Position numbers and translations under genes: made by a program
Source: Paenalkalicoccus suaedae
Lineage (GTDB): Bacteria; Bacillota; Bacilli; Bacillales; Salisediminibacteriaceae
Reading direction: 5' to 3'
Assembly: GCF_006965545.2 (NCBI RefSeq)
Contig: NZ_CP041372.2
Location: forward strand, 1,922,001-1,986,000
DNA: 64,000 nt
The notes under the pieces: model-generated
Seen by the model: only the letters and a program-made list of their open reading frames with translations
Databases searched by the model: none
What the model was told of the DNA's origin: nothing
Shown: positions 1-7,684 of the stretch, one piece after another
Numbering within the stretch: position 1 is the first letter of the stretch
Layout of the letters: every line of letters starts with the position of its first letter

Positions 1-1117
1 CTGCTAAGTCCATTTCAACCGTTTTTGTGAACTCAGGATCTTCAGAGCCTTCTGTATAGAACATATTGTTCGCTTTTGAGTAAGCCTCTACTAATGCTAC
101 TAGTTCTTCACTACGTCCAGTAAAACGTAAGTAGTTTAACGTCTCTTTATCAACCGGGAAGAATCCACACGTAGCACCATATTCCGGAGCCATGTTTGAG
201 ATTGTCGCGCGGTCAGCAAGCGTCATTTTAGAAAGACCTGGACCAAAGAATTCTACAAACTTACCAACAACGTTTTGCTTACGCAATACTTCTGTTACTT
301 TAAGCGCTAAGTCCGTTGCCGTTGCTCCTTCAGGTAGTTCTCCATTTAACTTAACTCCGATAACTTCTGGTACTGGGAAGTAAGAAGGTTGCTGAAGCAT
401 TCCAGCTTCTGCTTCAATACCACCAACACCCCAACCTAGTACGCCTAAGCCGTTGATCATCGTTGTATGAGAATCTGTTCCAACAAGAGAGTCAGGGAAA
501 GCAATGCGCTCACCTTCAGCTGTTTCAGTCTCTTGAACAACGTTTGCTAAGTACTCTAAGTTTACTTGGTGAACGATTCCTGTTGCAGGAGGAACAGCAC
601 GGTAGTTATCAAGGGACTTTTGAGCCCAGCTTAAGAACTTATAGCGCTCTTCGTTACGTTCAAATTCTAGCTCCATGTTTTTACGTAGGGAGTTTGATTG
701 ACCGAAGTGATCAACTTGAACAGAGTGGTCAACTACTAGGTCAACAGGGATAGCAGGGTTGATTTCCTTAGGATCTCCACCCATATCAGCCATTGCTTTA
801 CGTAAAGACGCAAGGTCTACTACTGCTGGTACCCCAGTGAAGTCTTGAAGAATAACACGGGATGGCTTAAATGGCACATCAATGTTTTGCACCTGATCCG
901 TTCCCCATTTAGCGAGGTTTGTTACATGCTCTTCCTTAATAACACGACCATCGTGCTGGCGAAGTACGGACTCCAAAAGGACACGTACAGAGAATGGTAG
1001 CTTCGAGACATTCGCAACTCCCGCCTCTTCAATCGCTTTTAAATCAAAATAATGATACGTTTGACCATTTACGTCGAATTGACGCTTTGAATCGAATAAT
1101 ACTGTTTCTTTAGTCAT
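1..1117 (-). CDS. citB: aconitate hydratase, N-terminal part (runs off the window)
   Basis: The minus strand reads as the first 372 codons of an aconitase of the AcnA/CitB type (normally about 900 residues). The remainder lies beyond base 1. The N-terminus begins [14 protein letters not shown] and includes the family segment [12 protein letters not shown]. The enzyme interconverts citrate and isocitrate in the TCA cycle with a 4Fe-4S cluster; in Bacillus the apo-protein also binds RNA. The cluster cysteines are in the missing part. The ATG at 1117 is preceded by a strong AGGAGGG ribosome binding site. The 166 bases between it and selA hold the likely promoter, but no CcpC box could be identified with confidence. 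In B. subtilis citB lies near ccdC and yneK; here the selenium genes separate them. Confidence 0.95.
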   Translation of the reverse strand, partial: MTKETVLFDSKRQFDVNGQTYHYFDLKAIEEAGVANVSKLPFSVRVLLESVLRQHDGRVIKEEHVTNLAKWGTDQVQNIDVPFKPSRVILQDFTGVPAVVDLASLRKAMADMGGDPKEINPAIPVDLVVDHSVQVDHFGQSNSLRKNMELEFERNEERYKFLSWAQKSLDNYRAVPPATGIVHQVNLEYLANVVQETETAEGERIAFPDSLVGTDSHTTMINGLGVLGWGVGGIEAEAGMLQQPSYFPVPEVIGVKLNGELPEGATATDLALKVTEVLRKQNVVGKFVEFFGPGLSKMTLADRATISNMAPEYGATCGFFPVDKETLNYLRFTGRSEELVALVEAYSKANNMFYTEGSEDPEFTKTVEMDLA

Positions 1118-1283
1118 ATGTATTCCCTCCTCATTTGTAATCATATAACAGATCAACCATATTGTCTAAATCGTTTTTATTTACACACTTTTCGCGTAAC
1201 TTGCACAGAAAACGTTAGACGACAGCATTAATTATGAAGTGAAAACGCCTTCAATGCAAGCCTTAAATTCCCTGCTTAGTTAC

Positions 1284-2690
1284 TTAAAGAAATTCATTAT
1301 CTAACGCAGTTAATGCTCGCTTTACTACTTTTTGATCGTCAGCTGTTAACGTTCTAAAATCTAAAAAATACATGTCCGATCTAATTCGACCAATGATCGG
1401 CGTTTCAAAAGACCTAAAATAGGTCTCTAAACGTGAAGCAGAAAGTAAAGGATGCTTCACCACAAGACCAGCAGTGGGTAGCTCTACTAGTGGCATTGTT
1501 CCCCCACCAACCTTAGAGAGGTCCTCCACTTGCTCAAGCTGCACACTCGATAAAGAAAGGCTCGACACAAACGTCGAACATTCCGACATTATGTCATCTT
1601 TATCACGACGAATATCTGAGACAGTAGGAATCGCCTCGCTATTGCCGTACACATAGTCGGTTAACGTGGCTTCAAGTGCAGCGAGCGTCATTTTGTCTAC
1701 ACGTAACACACGGGCAAGCTGATGTTTTTTAAGCTTTTGGATCAAATCAGCTCTGCCGGCAATAATGCCTGCTTGAGGTCCACCTAAAAGCTTATCCCCA
1801 CTGAACGAAACGAGATCGCAGCCACTTTTTAATGCCGTGCTAATAAGCGGTTCGTCACCGATTCCTTCGTGGATAAACGGATGCAAAGAACCACTACCAA
1901 GATCGTCAAATACAAGTGTATCGGTATCTCCCTCATCTAAGAGTGCGGTTTTAATTTCACCTGATGAGACGCTTTTCGTGAAGCCAACAACTGCAAAATT
2001 ACTCGTGTGTACCTTCATAATCATTGCCGTTTGATCCGACCGATTATCAAGGTAATCATGCAGATGCGTTTTGTTCGTTGTTCCTACTTCTTTTAACTGT
2101 GCGCCACTCTCTTCCATGATCGAAGAAACGCGAAACGAGCCACCAATTTCAACGAGCTCCCCTCGAGATACGAGCACCTCTTGATTTTTAGCAAAGGCTG
2201 ATAAAACAAAATACACGGCAGCAGCATTATTATTCACCACAATAGCAGCCTCTGCACCAGATGCTTTAGCAAGAAGTTCTTCAATAACCGCGAGTCTTGA
2301 TCCGCGCTTTCCAGCTTCAAGATCGTACTCTAAATTACTGTAGCTTGTCGCAATTTCATATACGTGATCAGCGGCCTTTTTACTAAGTCTTGCACGACCT
2401 AAATTTGTGTGAAGGACTGTGCCAGTAGCATTGATAACAGACTGTAAGTTATAAGCGTTAAGCTTACCAATTTGCTCGTTAAAACGAGCTAAAAGAAGGT
2501 CTGTAAATTTTTTTCTATCGTAGGTATGGTAAGTAGTTGTTTGGAGAAGATCCTCTCTTAATTGTGCTAATTCCTCCGTGAACCATTCCTTAGCACGTAG
2601 CTCAGATACATGCTCCTCACGCAACATATCACTTACACGGTCTAAAAGTTCGTGAATAGGCGGTAAAAGCCTTAGCTGTTCTTTCGCCAT
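1284..2690 (-). CDS. selA: L-seryl-tRNA(Sec) selenium transferase SelA
   Basis: SelA converts seryl-tRNA(Sec) to selenocysteinyl-tRNA(Sec) using selenophosphate, as a PLP-dependent decamer. At 468 residues it is full length (E. coli SelA is 463). The PLP lysine is at about residue 300 in SFSGDKLLGGPQAG, and the family motifs INATGTVLHTNLGRA (86-100) and VVNNNAAAV (151-159) are present. The ATG overlaps the TAA of the upstream 43-codon gene (TAATG), and its ribosome binding site GGGAGG lies inside that gene, so translation of the two is probably coupled. SelB, SelD and the tRNA are encoded within the next 4 kb, which confirms a working selenocysteine pathway. Confidence 0.97.
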   Translation of the reverse strand: MAKEQLRLLPPIHELLDRVSDMLREEHVSELRAKEWFTEELAQLREDLLQTTTYHTYDRKKFTDLLLARFNEQIGKLNAYNLQSVINATGTVLHTNLGRARLSKKAADHVYEIATSYSNLEYDLEAGKRGSRLAVIEELLAKASGAEAAIVVNNNAAAVYFVLSAFAKNQEVLVSRGELVEIGGSFRVSSIMEESGAQLKEVGTTNKTHLHDYLDNRSDQTAMIMKVHTSNFAVVGFTKSVSSGEIKTALLDEGDTDTLVFDDLGSGSLHPFIHEGIGDEPLISTALKSGCDLVSFSGDKLLGGPQAGIIAGRADLIQKLKKHQLARVLRVDKMTLAALEATLTDYVYGNSEAIPTVSDIRRDKDDIMSECSTFVSSLSLSSVQLEQVEDLSKVGGGTMPLVELPTAGLVVKHPLLSASRLETYFRSFETPIIGRIRSDMYFLDFRTLTADDQKVVKRALTALDNEFL

Positions 2691-2821
2691 TACTTCCTCC
2701 CAGATTCTCGGCTTTCTAAAATTTCTTCTTTCTTTTGCTGATCTTTTAATAGTCCAGCGCTATAAACACCAATGCCAATAACACCGATGACTTTTACTAA
2801 AGATAAAGCGATTCTACCCAT
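2690..2821 (-). CDS. 43-residue membrane peptide translationally coupled to selA
   Basis: A short gene starts at ATG 2821 after a textbook GAGGTGA ribosome binding site and ends in TAA overlapping the selA ATG. The product begins MGRIALSLVKVIGVIGIGVY, a single hydrophobic segment (about residues 4-25), followed by a charged tail with KDQQKKEE and LESRES. This predicts a one-pass membrane peptide with a cytoplasmic tail. A sigma-A-like promoter lies just upstream, so it is the first gene of the selA transcript. I do not recognise a named family and infer no function. It might be a real small protein or a leader peptide that sets selA translation. Confidence 0.75.
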   Translation of the reverse strand: MGRIALSLVKVIGVIGIGVYSAGLLKDQQKKEEILESRESGRK

Positions 2822-2851
2822 AGGTCTTCACCTCTCTTCCATCTGATTCCT

Positions 2852-2881
2852 ATTATACGAGCGTCACACCCAAAAGTCGAA
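2852..2881 (-). promoter_or_regulatory. promoter of the orf43-selA transcript
   Basis: On the minus strand a TATAAT -10 box (2852-2857) lies 18 bases downstream of TTCGAC (2876-2881). It is about 30 bases ahead of the 43-codon gene and is the only good sigma-A candidate between the repeat array and the gene. Confidence 0.55.
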
Positions 2882-3020
2882 TAACGAGTTACAAATGAAT
2901 CCGATAACTTTTCCTTATGAGATAACACAAAACATCATCTGTTTTATTTATCACTTATAGAAAATACTGTATAATTCCAATTTCCTAAACGATGGATTGG
3001 TAAACGTGTAAACAGATATT

Positions 3021-3205
3021 CGGTTAATCGAGGTTTGATTCGGTTCTTTGTGGCTTCCTTCTGGTTAATCGAGGCCTCGTTTCGGTTCTTTGTGGCTACC
3101 TTCCGGTTAATCGAAGTTCCGGTTCGGTTAATTACAGCTTCTTTCCGGTTAATCGAAGCTCCGGTTCGGTTTACCGAAGCCCCACTTCGGTTTATCGCCA
3201 CACAA
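3021..3205. repeat. 21-bp tandem array, about nine units
   Basis: Units begin at 3021, 3041, 3062, 3083, 3104, 3125, 3146, 3167 and 3188, so the spacing is 21 bp except for the first (20 bp). Each begins CGGTT, most often CGGTTAATCGAAG, and two alternating forms (CGGTTAATCG and CGGTTCTTTG) hint at a 42-bp higher order at the left end. Because 21 is a multiple of three, both strands stay open over the array, but the translated heptads have no ribosome binding site and look like a by-product. The array begins just downstream of the SelW-like gene's terminator and fills the gap to the selA promoter. The flanking stretch 2882-3020 shows nothing else. Confidence 0.9.
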
Positions 3206-3216
3206 CCACCACCACA

Positions 3217-3256
3217 AAAAAAGCTGAGACAAAAATCTTAGCTTTTGTCCCAGCCC
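3217..3256 (-). terminator. intrinsic terminator of the SelW-like gene (shared GCTGGGACAAAA hairpin type)
   Basis: Read on the minus strand, GCTGGGACAAAA pairs with TTTTGTCTCAGC, followed by a run of seven T. It lies 16 bases past the stop of the SelW-like gene. Near-identical hairpins follow copZ (8867-8905) and tkt (18342-18377). Confidence 0.85.
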
Positions 3257-3271
3257 TTTCCTATTTCATCA

Positions 3272-3511
3272 CTATTCCACGATACGATCTTTTAACATCA
3301 CAAGAATCTCATCATGATCAGGGAAAGATCCCGTCTCTTTCTTTGAATAAATGAGCTCACCGTCCACGCGTATTTTAAAAGCTCCACCTGATGCAGGGAT
3401 AAGCTCCATTTTCGTCACGCGATGTCGTAGCTCACTAAAAACGTCTTCTGCGAAACTCGCAGCTTTTGGTGCAAAGTTTCACATCATGCAAAATTCTACT
3501 TGTACGTGCAT
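3272..3511 (-). CDS. SelW-like (Rdx family) selenoprotein with in-frame TGA
   Basis: Reading from ATG 3511 through one in-frame TGA (3479-3481) as selenocysteine gives a 79-residue protein starting MHVQVEFCMMUNFAPKAA and ending at TAG 3272. CMMU is the CxxU redox motif of the Rdx (SelT/SelW/SelH) thioredoxin-like family, and the later segments SGGAFKIRVDGELIYSKK and TGSFPDH match the family's GGAFEV..G..lfSK and G.FP motifs. The start has a good AAGGAG ribosome binding site nine bases away, a promoter upstream and a terminator downstream. The TGA begins a SECIS-like hairpin. The gene sits between selA and selD. Its likely role is thiol/selenol redox chemistry in the cytoplasm; the substrate is unknown. 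A sequencing error is unlikely because the reading frame and family match continue on both sides of the TGA. Confidence 0.92.
3451..3481 (-). promoter_or_regulatory. SECIS-like hairpin of the SelW-like gene
   Basis: Starting at the UGA itself on the minus strand, UGAAACUU pairs with GAGUUUCG (with two G-U pairs). Then come one bulged U (3473), the pairs GCA/UGC, and an eight-base loop CCAAAAGC. A stem based at the UGA with a bulged U below the apical loop is the layout of the E. coli fdhF SECIS bound by SelB. The fold was worked out by hand. Confidence 0.7.
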
Positions 3512-3543
3512 GGCTATCTACTCCTTAAAGGTTTATATCTATT

Positions 3544-3572
3544 AGTCTAGCGAGAAACGAGAGGCTCGTCAA
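3544..3572 (-). promoter_or_regulatory. promoter of the SelW-like gene
   Basis: On the minus strand TTGACG (3567-3572) is followed after 17 bases by TAGACT (3544-3549), about 30 bases before the ATG at 3511. It lies back to back with the selD promoter; the two -35 boxes are only about 15 bases apart, which would allow joint control. Confidence 0.6.
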
Positions 3573-3586
3573 TGAAGTCAGATGAT

Positions 3587-3615
3587 TTGAAGCAGGTAGC
3601 GCATAGCGGTATAAT
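3587..3615 (+). promoter_or_regulatory. promoter of selD
   Basis: TTGAAG (3587-3592) is followed by a 17-base spacer and a perfect TATAAT (3610-3615), 31 bases ahead of the selD start. It diverges from the SelW-like gene's promoter. Confidence 0.7.
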
Positions 3616-3646
3616 GACTTAGAAACGCACGATGAAGGAGGAAATA

Positions 3647-4699
3647 ATGATGTCAGAAACACACCCACGTTTAACACAAATGACAAAAAAGGCTGGTTGA
3701 GGATGCAAAATCGGCCCAGCCGACCTGGCGCAAGTTTTGCGTCATTTACCGAAACACACAGAAGATAAAAACCTTTTAGTTGGTTTAGATACATCGGATG
3801 ATGCAGGTGTTTACCAGTTAACGGACGACATTGCACTCGTGCAAACCGTTGACTACTTTACTCCAATTGTCGATGACCCGTATATGTTTGGACAGATTGC
3901 TGCAGCTAATTCCCTTAGTGACGTGTATGCAATGGGCGGAGAGCCAAAGACCGTTATGAATATAGTAGGCTTCCCTATTACGCAACTCCCGCACGATGTT
4001 TTAGCGACGATTCTTTTAGGCGCGTCTGACAAAGTAAAAGAGTCTGGCGCCGTATTAGCTGGCGGACACTCTATCGATGATCCAGAGCCTAAGTTTGGTC
4101 TAAGCTGTACAGGAATCGTACATCCTGATCGAATCTTTAAAAATGTCGGATCAAAACCAGGTGAAGTCATTGTACTTACAAAGCCACTTGGCGTTGGTAT
4201 TATGACAACAGCGATCAAGCGTGACAAGCTAACTTCAGAGCAAGAGCAAGCTGTTACAGAGACAATGGCTACGTTAAATAAAACTGCAGCTACTCACCTT
4301 AAGCAGTATTCACCATCTGCAGTAACAGATGTTACAGGCTTTGGTTTAGCCGGTCATGGTCATGAAATGGCAAGCGGAAGTGGTGTTACGTTTGAGATCG
4401 ATTATAAGAAGATTCCGTTCTTAAAGGGAACAGAGGCCTTAGCAAAAGAAGGCATTGTACCTGGCGGATCGAAGAGTAATCACGCTTGGCTTAAAGAGGA
4501 AGTTCGCTACGCTGATTCTATAGAAGATCATCAGCAGCTTATGCTGTGTGATGCAATCACTTCTGGCGGACTACTCATTACAATGTCTGAAGAAGAAGCG
4601 AAGCAATACGTAAACGATATGGAGCAAAGTGAATTTGGTGCACACATTATCGGAACTGTATCTGAAGCATCAGGAACGTCCTTAGTATTTACTAAGTAA
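3647..4699 (+). CDS. selD: selenophosphate synthetase SelD, itself a selenoprotein (in-frame TGA)
   Basis: SelD makes selenophosphate from selenide and ATP, the donor for both SelA and MnmH. Reading from ATG 3647 (a second ATG at 3650 fits the AAGGAGG at 3635-3641 equally well) gives 350 residues, with TGA 3698-3700 as residue 18 in KKAGUGCKIGPADL. This is the position of the catalytic Cys/Sec of the family (E. coli Cys17 in GCGCK). Without readthrough the protein would lack the glycine-rich loop and the catalytic residue. The rest is a normal AIRS-type kinase fold, with GLDTSDDAGVYQL as the metal/ATP site and TDVTGFGLAGHGHEMA. It is divergent from the SelW-like gene and converges on selB. 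Confidence 0.96.
3698..3743 (+). promoter_or_regulatory. SECIS-like hairpin in selD
   Basis: One base after the UGA, GAUGCAAAA (3702-3710) pairs with UUUUGCGUC (3735-3743), nine pairs with one G-U. The enclosed segment can fold further, either as UCGGC/GCCGA with a CCA loop or as CCAG/CUGG with a short loop. A long stem directly downstream of the Sec codon is what SelB needs. The apical details are uncertain. Confidence 0.6.
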
Positions 4700-4708
4700 T
4701 TAAGCAAG

Positions 4709-4740
4709 AGGAGCGCAGACAATGTCTGCGCTCCTTCGTT
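4709..4740. terminator. bidirectional terminator between selD and selB
   Basis: GGAGCGCAGA and TCTGCGCTCC form a perfect ten-pair stem (4710-4719 with 4725-4734) with a five-base loop, placed between the converging ends of selD and selB. T runs are weak on both sides. Confidence 0.7.
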
Positions 4741-4741
4741 A

Positions 4742-6628
4742 TTATTTCCACTCTCTTATTTGATCCTGCCTCTTTGTCCAACCCAACTCATCAAACAACT
4801 CTAAAAGAGGAACTAAGTACTTACGTGATAAACCGAGCACGCTTTTCGCATCCTGAAGAGTAAATGACTCCTTAAAGCTTGATTGGAGCTTTCTTTTTGC
4901 CTCATCAAGCGCGTGATTTGAAACTAATCGTTTGTCGTCTAAACGCACGGCAATCTTTTCACGAATAAGATAGTGCGCTAAATCTACTTGTTGCTCCTCA
5001 GGTAATCCAGCTTTAGCCGTAAGCTCCTCAAAGTCAGCAACCTCTATCCCTGACACCTTAATCGCCTCTGTCACCTGCTCCATTCGCTTTGCCCACTGTT
5101 TTGGAAACGATGATGAAAACTCTGGCAAGTAAACAAAATTCCCATTACGACGAATCTTCTCCTGCTCAACAAGCTGATCCATAAATGCCGCTCTGATTGG
5201 ATCAAACGCTTGATTATTCGGCCAAACAGACGCAAGATCTTTACCTGGTCGCATTGGGTGCTGCTCATGAAAAGCCTGGAGCTCTTGTAGAAGCTCAGCT
5301 TGATAGCGCAAAAACATAGACATACTCATCACATGCTGATGGATGAAGACGATATCTCGTGATGCTACAAGCTCGTCTTGCACCATTTGTAGCTCTTCTA
5401 CCGAAAGACCGACAGCTTGATGTAGTGCGCTTATAGGTGCAACTTCCTTTGCCTCCAATACGTCTAGTACACGTTCTTTAGGAGTTCCCTCTTTTATTTT
5501 AGAAAGCTGATCGACTGTCGCTTGACCAAATCGGTATTTCCCACCATTTGTTTGAATGACAATCCCGCCTCCAATTGTTTCGACCGGAGAAGGACGTCTT
5601 AAAATAAAGCGATCGCCACGCTTCGTCACGACAGGCTCGTCTAGCCTAACCTGACACAACACCTCATTTGTATCACCGGGCTCAAGCTCATTCCGATCAA
5701 AAAAGACGACCTTACCAAAGACCTCAGCCGTACCAATATGAAGCTTGATAGCTGTGCGCTGCTTTAAGGCATGCTCAAAAAGTGTCACTGGCGTAAGGGC
5801 TAAGTCGACAACCTGCGTCATGACATAGTCACCGCTCGAGACGAGCACATCGCCACGGCTAATTTCCTCATGAGAAACACCGCCAACGTTTATAGCAGTT
5901 CGTTGACCTGCTTGGCTAGTAGAATAGCTTTTATGGTGAACTTGAATTTGTCTGACTCGTACTTCTTTGTCAGATGGTAAGAGGCGAAGAACATCGCCTT
6001 CGTTCACCTTGCCCTCGTAAATCGTGCCACGCACAACCGTACCTTGCCCTTTAACCGTGAAGACTTGGTCAATTGGGAGTCTAAACGTTGTTCCAACTTT
6101 TTTAGTCGGCACCTCTTTTAACTTGGTCGCGATGCGGTCCTTTAGCTCTGTAATCCCTTTCCCCGAGATACTATCAACAAAATGAAACTCACAGTCTCGT
6201 AAGAATGTATCTTTTACGTAATCTTGAATATCCTCTTTAATAAGCTCTTCCATTTCATCATCTAAGGAGTCCGCTTTTGTTACGACAATGAGCCCATGCT
6301 CGATACCTAACGAGTTAATAATCTCCACGTGCTCGCGTGTTTGAGGCATAATCCCCTCATCTGCTGCAATGACGAGCATAACGAGATCAATGCCCGCAAC
6401 TCCAGCAATCATTTGCCTAATAAACTTCTCATGACCTGGCACGTCTACGATCGAAACGGCCATGTCCTCTCCTAAATCAAGAGGCGCATATCCAGGTTCG
6501 ATGGAGATCGCGCGTTCTTTCTCTTCTTTTAAACGATCGGTATCTATATTCGTTAATGCTTTTGTGAGCGTTGTTTTACCGTGATCAATATGCCCTGCCA
6601 TTCCGACAGTATAAAATGAAGGTTCCAT
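4742..6628 (-). CDS. selB: selenocysteine-specific elongation factor SelB
   Basis: SelB delivers Sec-tRNA(Sec) to the ribosome at UGA codons that carry a SECIS hairpin. The 628-residue product starts [21 protein letters not shown], with the G1 P-loop, DVPGHEKF (G3) and VVTKAD (G4) of EF-Tu-like GTPases, then two beta-barrel domains including the R-x-x-LRRP stretch RFILRRPSP. The C-terminal 250 residues are of the winged-helix type ([19 protein letters not shown] near the end) that binds SECIS RNA. Length is normal (E. coli SelB is 614). The ribosome binding site AAAGGGGTG precedes the ATG. The gene diverges from selC and converges with selD. Confidence 0.97.
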   Translation of the reverse strand: MEPSFYTVGMAGHIDHGKTTLTKALTNIDTDRLKEEKERAISIEPGYAPLDLGEDMAVSIVDVPGHEKFIRQMIAGVAGIDLVMLVIAADEGIMPQTREHVEIINSLGIEHGLIVVTKADSLDDEMEELIKEDIQDYVKDTFLRDCEFHFVDSISGKGITELKDRIATKLKEVPTKKVGTTFRLPIDQVFTVKGQGTVVRGTIYEGKVNEGDVLRLLPSDKEVRVRQIQVHHKSYSTSQAGQRTAINVGGVSHEEISRGDVLVSSGDYVMTQVVDLALTPVTLFEHALKQRTAIKLHIGTAEVFGKVVFFDRNELEPGDTNEVLCQVRLDEPVVTKRGDRFILRRPSPVETIGGGIVIQTNGGKYRFGQATVDQLSKIKEGTPKERVLDVLEAKEVAPISALHQAVGLSVEELQMVQDELVASRDIVFIHQHVMSMSMFLRYQAELLQELQAFHEQHPMRPGKDLASVWPNNQAFDPIRAAFMDQLVEQEKIRRNGNFVYLPEFSSSFPKQWAKRMEQVTEAIKVSGIEVADFEELTAKAGLPEEQQVDLAHYLIREKIAVRLDDKRLVSNHALDEAKRKLQSSFKESFTLQDAKSVLGLSRKYLVPLLELFDELGWTKRQDQIREWK

Positions 6629-6699
6629 TCAGGACACCCCTTTCCTTCGATAATTGTACAGGAAGTTATGCCTTAAATCATCGATAAAGGCATCAATAG

Positions 6700-6728
6700 T
6701 TGCATTTTTACTTTATGAGACTTATAAT
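6700..6728 (+). promoter_or_regulatory. promoter of selC (tRNA-Sec)
   Basis: TTGCAT (6700-6705), a 17-base spacer and a perfect TATAAT (6723-6728) put the transcription start about 15 bases before the tRNA. Confidence 0.7.
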
Positions 6729-6749
6729 TCTCTTTGTGCTTAAAACTTT

Positions 6750-6846
6750 GGGGCCGGTTGTGTAGCTGGTGCTTACCGGGGCCTTCAAAGCCTTCAGGGA
6801 GGCGCGTGCCGTCTCCGGTGGGTTCGATTCCCACACGGTCCCGCCA
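6750..6846 (+). tRNA. selC: tRNA-Sec (anticodon TCA)
   Basis: The 97-base gene begins GGGGCCGG and ends CGGTCCC-G-CCA with the CCA encoded. The anticodon loop is CTTCAAA (TCA anticodon), giving a UGA-reading tRNA. A long variable arm pairs GGAGGC with GTCTCC. The T arm is five pairs with loop TTCGATT. The acceptor side has seven pairs plus a G-A apposition at the eighth position where bacterial tRNA-Sec usually has a pair. The D arm is not easily folded into the usual six pairs by hand. Length (E. coli 95), the large variable arm and the position beside selB make the call secure. Confidence 0.96.
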
Positions 6847-6860
6847 CTATCACTTAACAC

Positions 6861-6887
6861 GAGACGAATAGCTTCGTCTCTTTTTTT
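6861..6887 (+). terminator. terminator of selC
   Basis: GAGACGAA and TTCGTCTC form an eight-pair stem followed by seven T, 14 bases past the tRNA CCA. Confidence 0.9.
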
Positions 6888-6914
6888 ATGCCACATTTCT
6901 GTAAAGATTAACGC

Positions 6915-6942
6915 TTTCAACCCGTTTAAGCTATGCTATACT
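6915..6942 (+). promoter_or_regulatory. probable promoter of ccdC
   Basis: TTTCAA (6915-6920), a 16-base spacer and TATACT (6937-6942) lie 27 bases ahead of the ccdC ATG. Confidence 0.5.
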
Positions 6943-6968
6943 TATTGTAGGTGATTGGGGGTCATTTT

Positions 6969-7469
6969 ATGGAATATTCAACGTTTTTTATGATCGCAGC
7001 TACGCTTATGGCTATCATGGCTATATTCGTACGTATGCGTGCGATGAAACGCCCCGCAACTGCAAGGAAAATACTCATTCCACCTATCGCTATGTCGACG
7101 GGTTTCTTGATGTTTTTCTACCCTCCCGTGCAAGCAATTACAGCACTCGAAGTGGTAGAGTCGTTAACAGTTGGGGCTTTATTTTCAATCTTACTTATTA
7201 AAACATCTTCGTTTGAAATTAGAGATAACGATGTGTACATGAAACGATCAAAGGTATTTCCATTTATCTTAGTTGGACTACTAATAGCTAGAATCATCTT
7301 CAAATTAACCTTCGGAATCAATTTTGAATATGAAGTTTTAGCAGGCATGTTCTTCTTACTCGCATTCGGAATGATTTTACCGTGGCGCATTGCCATGTAC
7401 AGAAAATTCAAAGCAATGGAAACAGAGCTTCACACCACTGAATCTCACACCTTAGCAACAGCCAAATAA
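6969..7469 (+). CDS. ccdC: CcdC-like membrane protein (YneJ family)
   Basis: A 166-residue integral membrane protein with about five hydrophobic segments. The N-terminal pattern MEYSTFFMIAATLMAIMAIF, then ARKILIPPIAMSTGFLMFFY, is that of the CcdC/YneJ family, named for its place beside cytochrome c maturation genes in B. subtilis; its biochemical role is not settled. ATG 6969 is preferred over the in-frame GTG 6951 because GGGGGT sits just ahead of the ATG. It has its own promoter and terminator. In B. subtilis ccdC and yneK run in the same direction with ccdA and ccdB. Here ccdC faces yneK and neither ccdA nor ccdB is in the window. Confidence 0.85.
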   Translation: MEYSTFFMIAATLMAIMAIFVRMRAMKRPATARKILIPPIAMSTGFLMFFYPPVQAITALEVVESLTVGALFSILLIKTSSFEIRDNDVYMKRSKVFPFILVGLLIARIIFKLTFGINFEYEVLAGMFFLLAFGMILPWRIAMYRKFKAMETELHTTESHTLATAK

Positions 7470-7503
7470 AAAGCTTTACCCTATATGGGTAGAGCTTTTT
7501 TTG
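7469..7503 (+). terminator. terminator of ccdC
   Basis: AGCTTTACCC and GGGTAGAGCT pair over about ten positions around a short loop and are followed by seven T. The next 180 bases (7504-7684) show no gene or clear signal. Confidence 0.85.
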
Positions 7504-7684
7504 TATATAACGTAATGAATGTGATCGGTTGTGACCTCGCTAGTTGGCTCTTTGGCAACGGAGGTGTTAAAAAGGTAGTGTTTGAGAGAGGAGGAAGTGG
7601 GCTTTGCATGAGGTTTGTTTGATATATAAGGGAAATATGGTTAGATTATTATTTTGATTAGGAGAAAATGTTCCTGATTAGGAA

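Noticed and set aside
2944-3241. Open frames on both strands over the 21-bp array (heptad-repeat peptides)
   Set aside because: They result from a repeat unit divisible by three; no ribosome binding site, both strands are open, and sequence is pure repeat.
3647-4699. selD as a pseudogene with a premature stop
   Set aside because: The stop is a TGA exactly at the catalytic Cys/Sec position, with a hairpin after it and a complete Sec pathway next door.
6708-6954. Short frames on both strands over selC
   Set aside because: They overlap the tRNA gene and its terminator.
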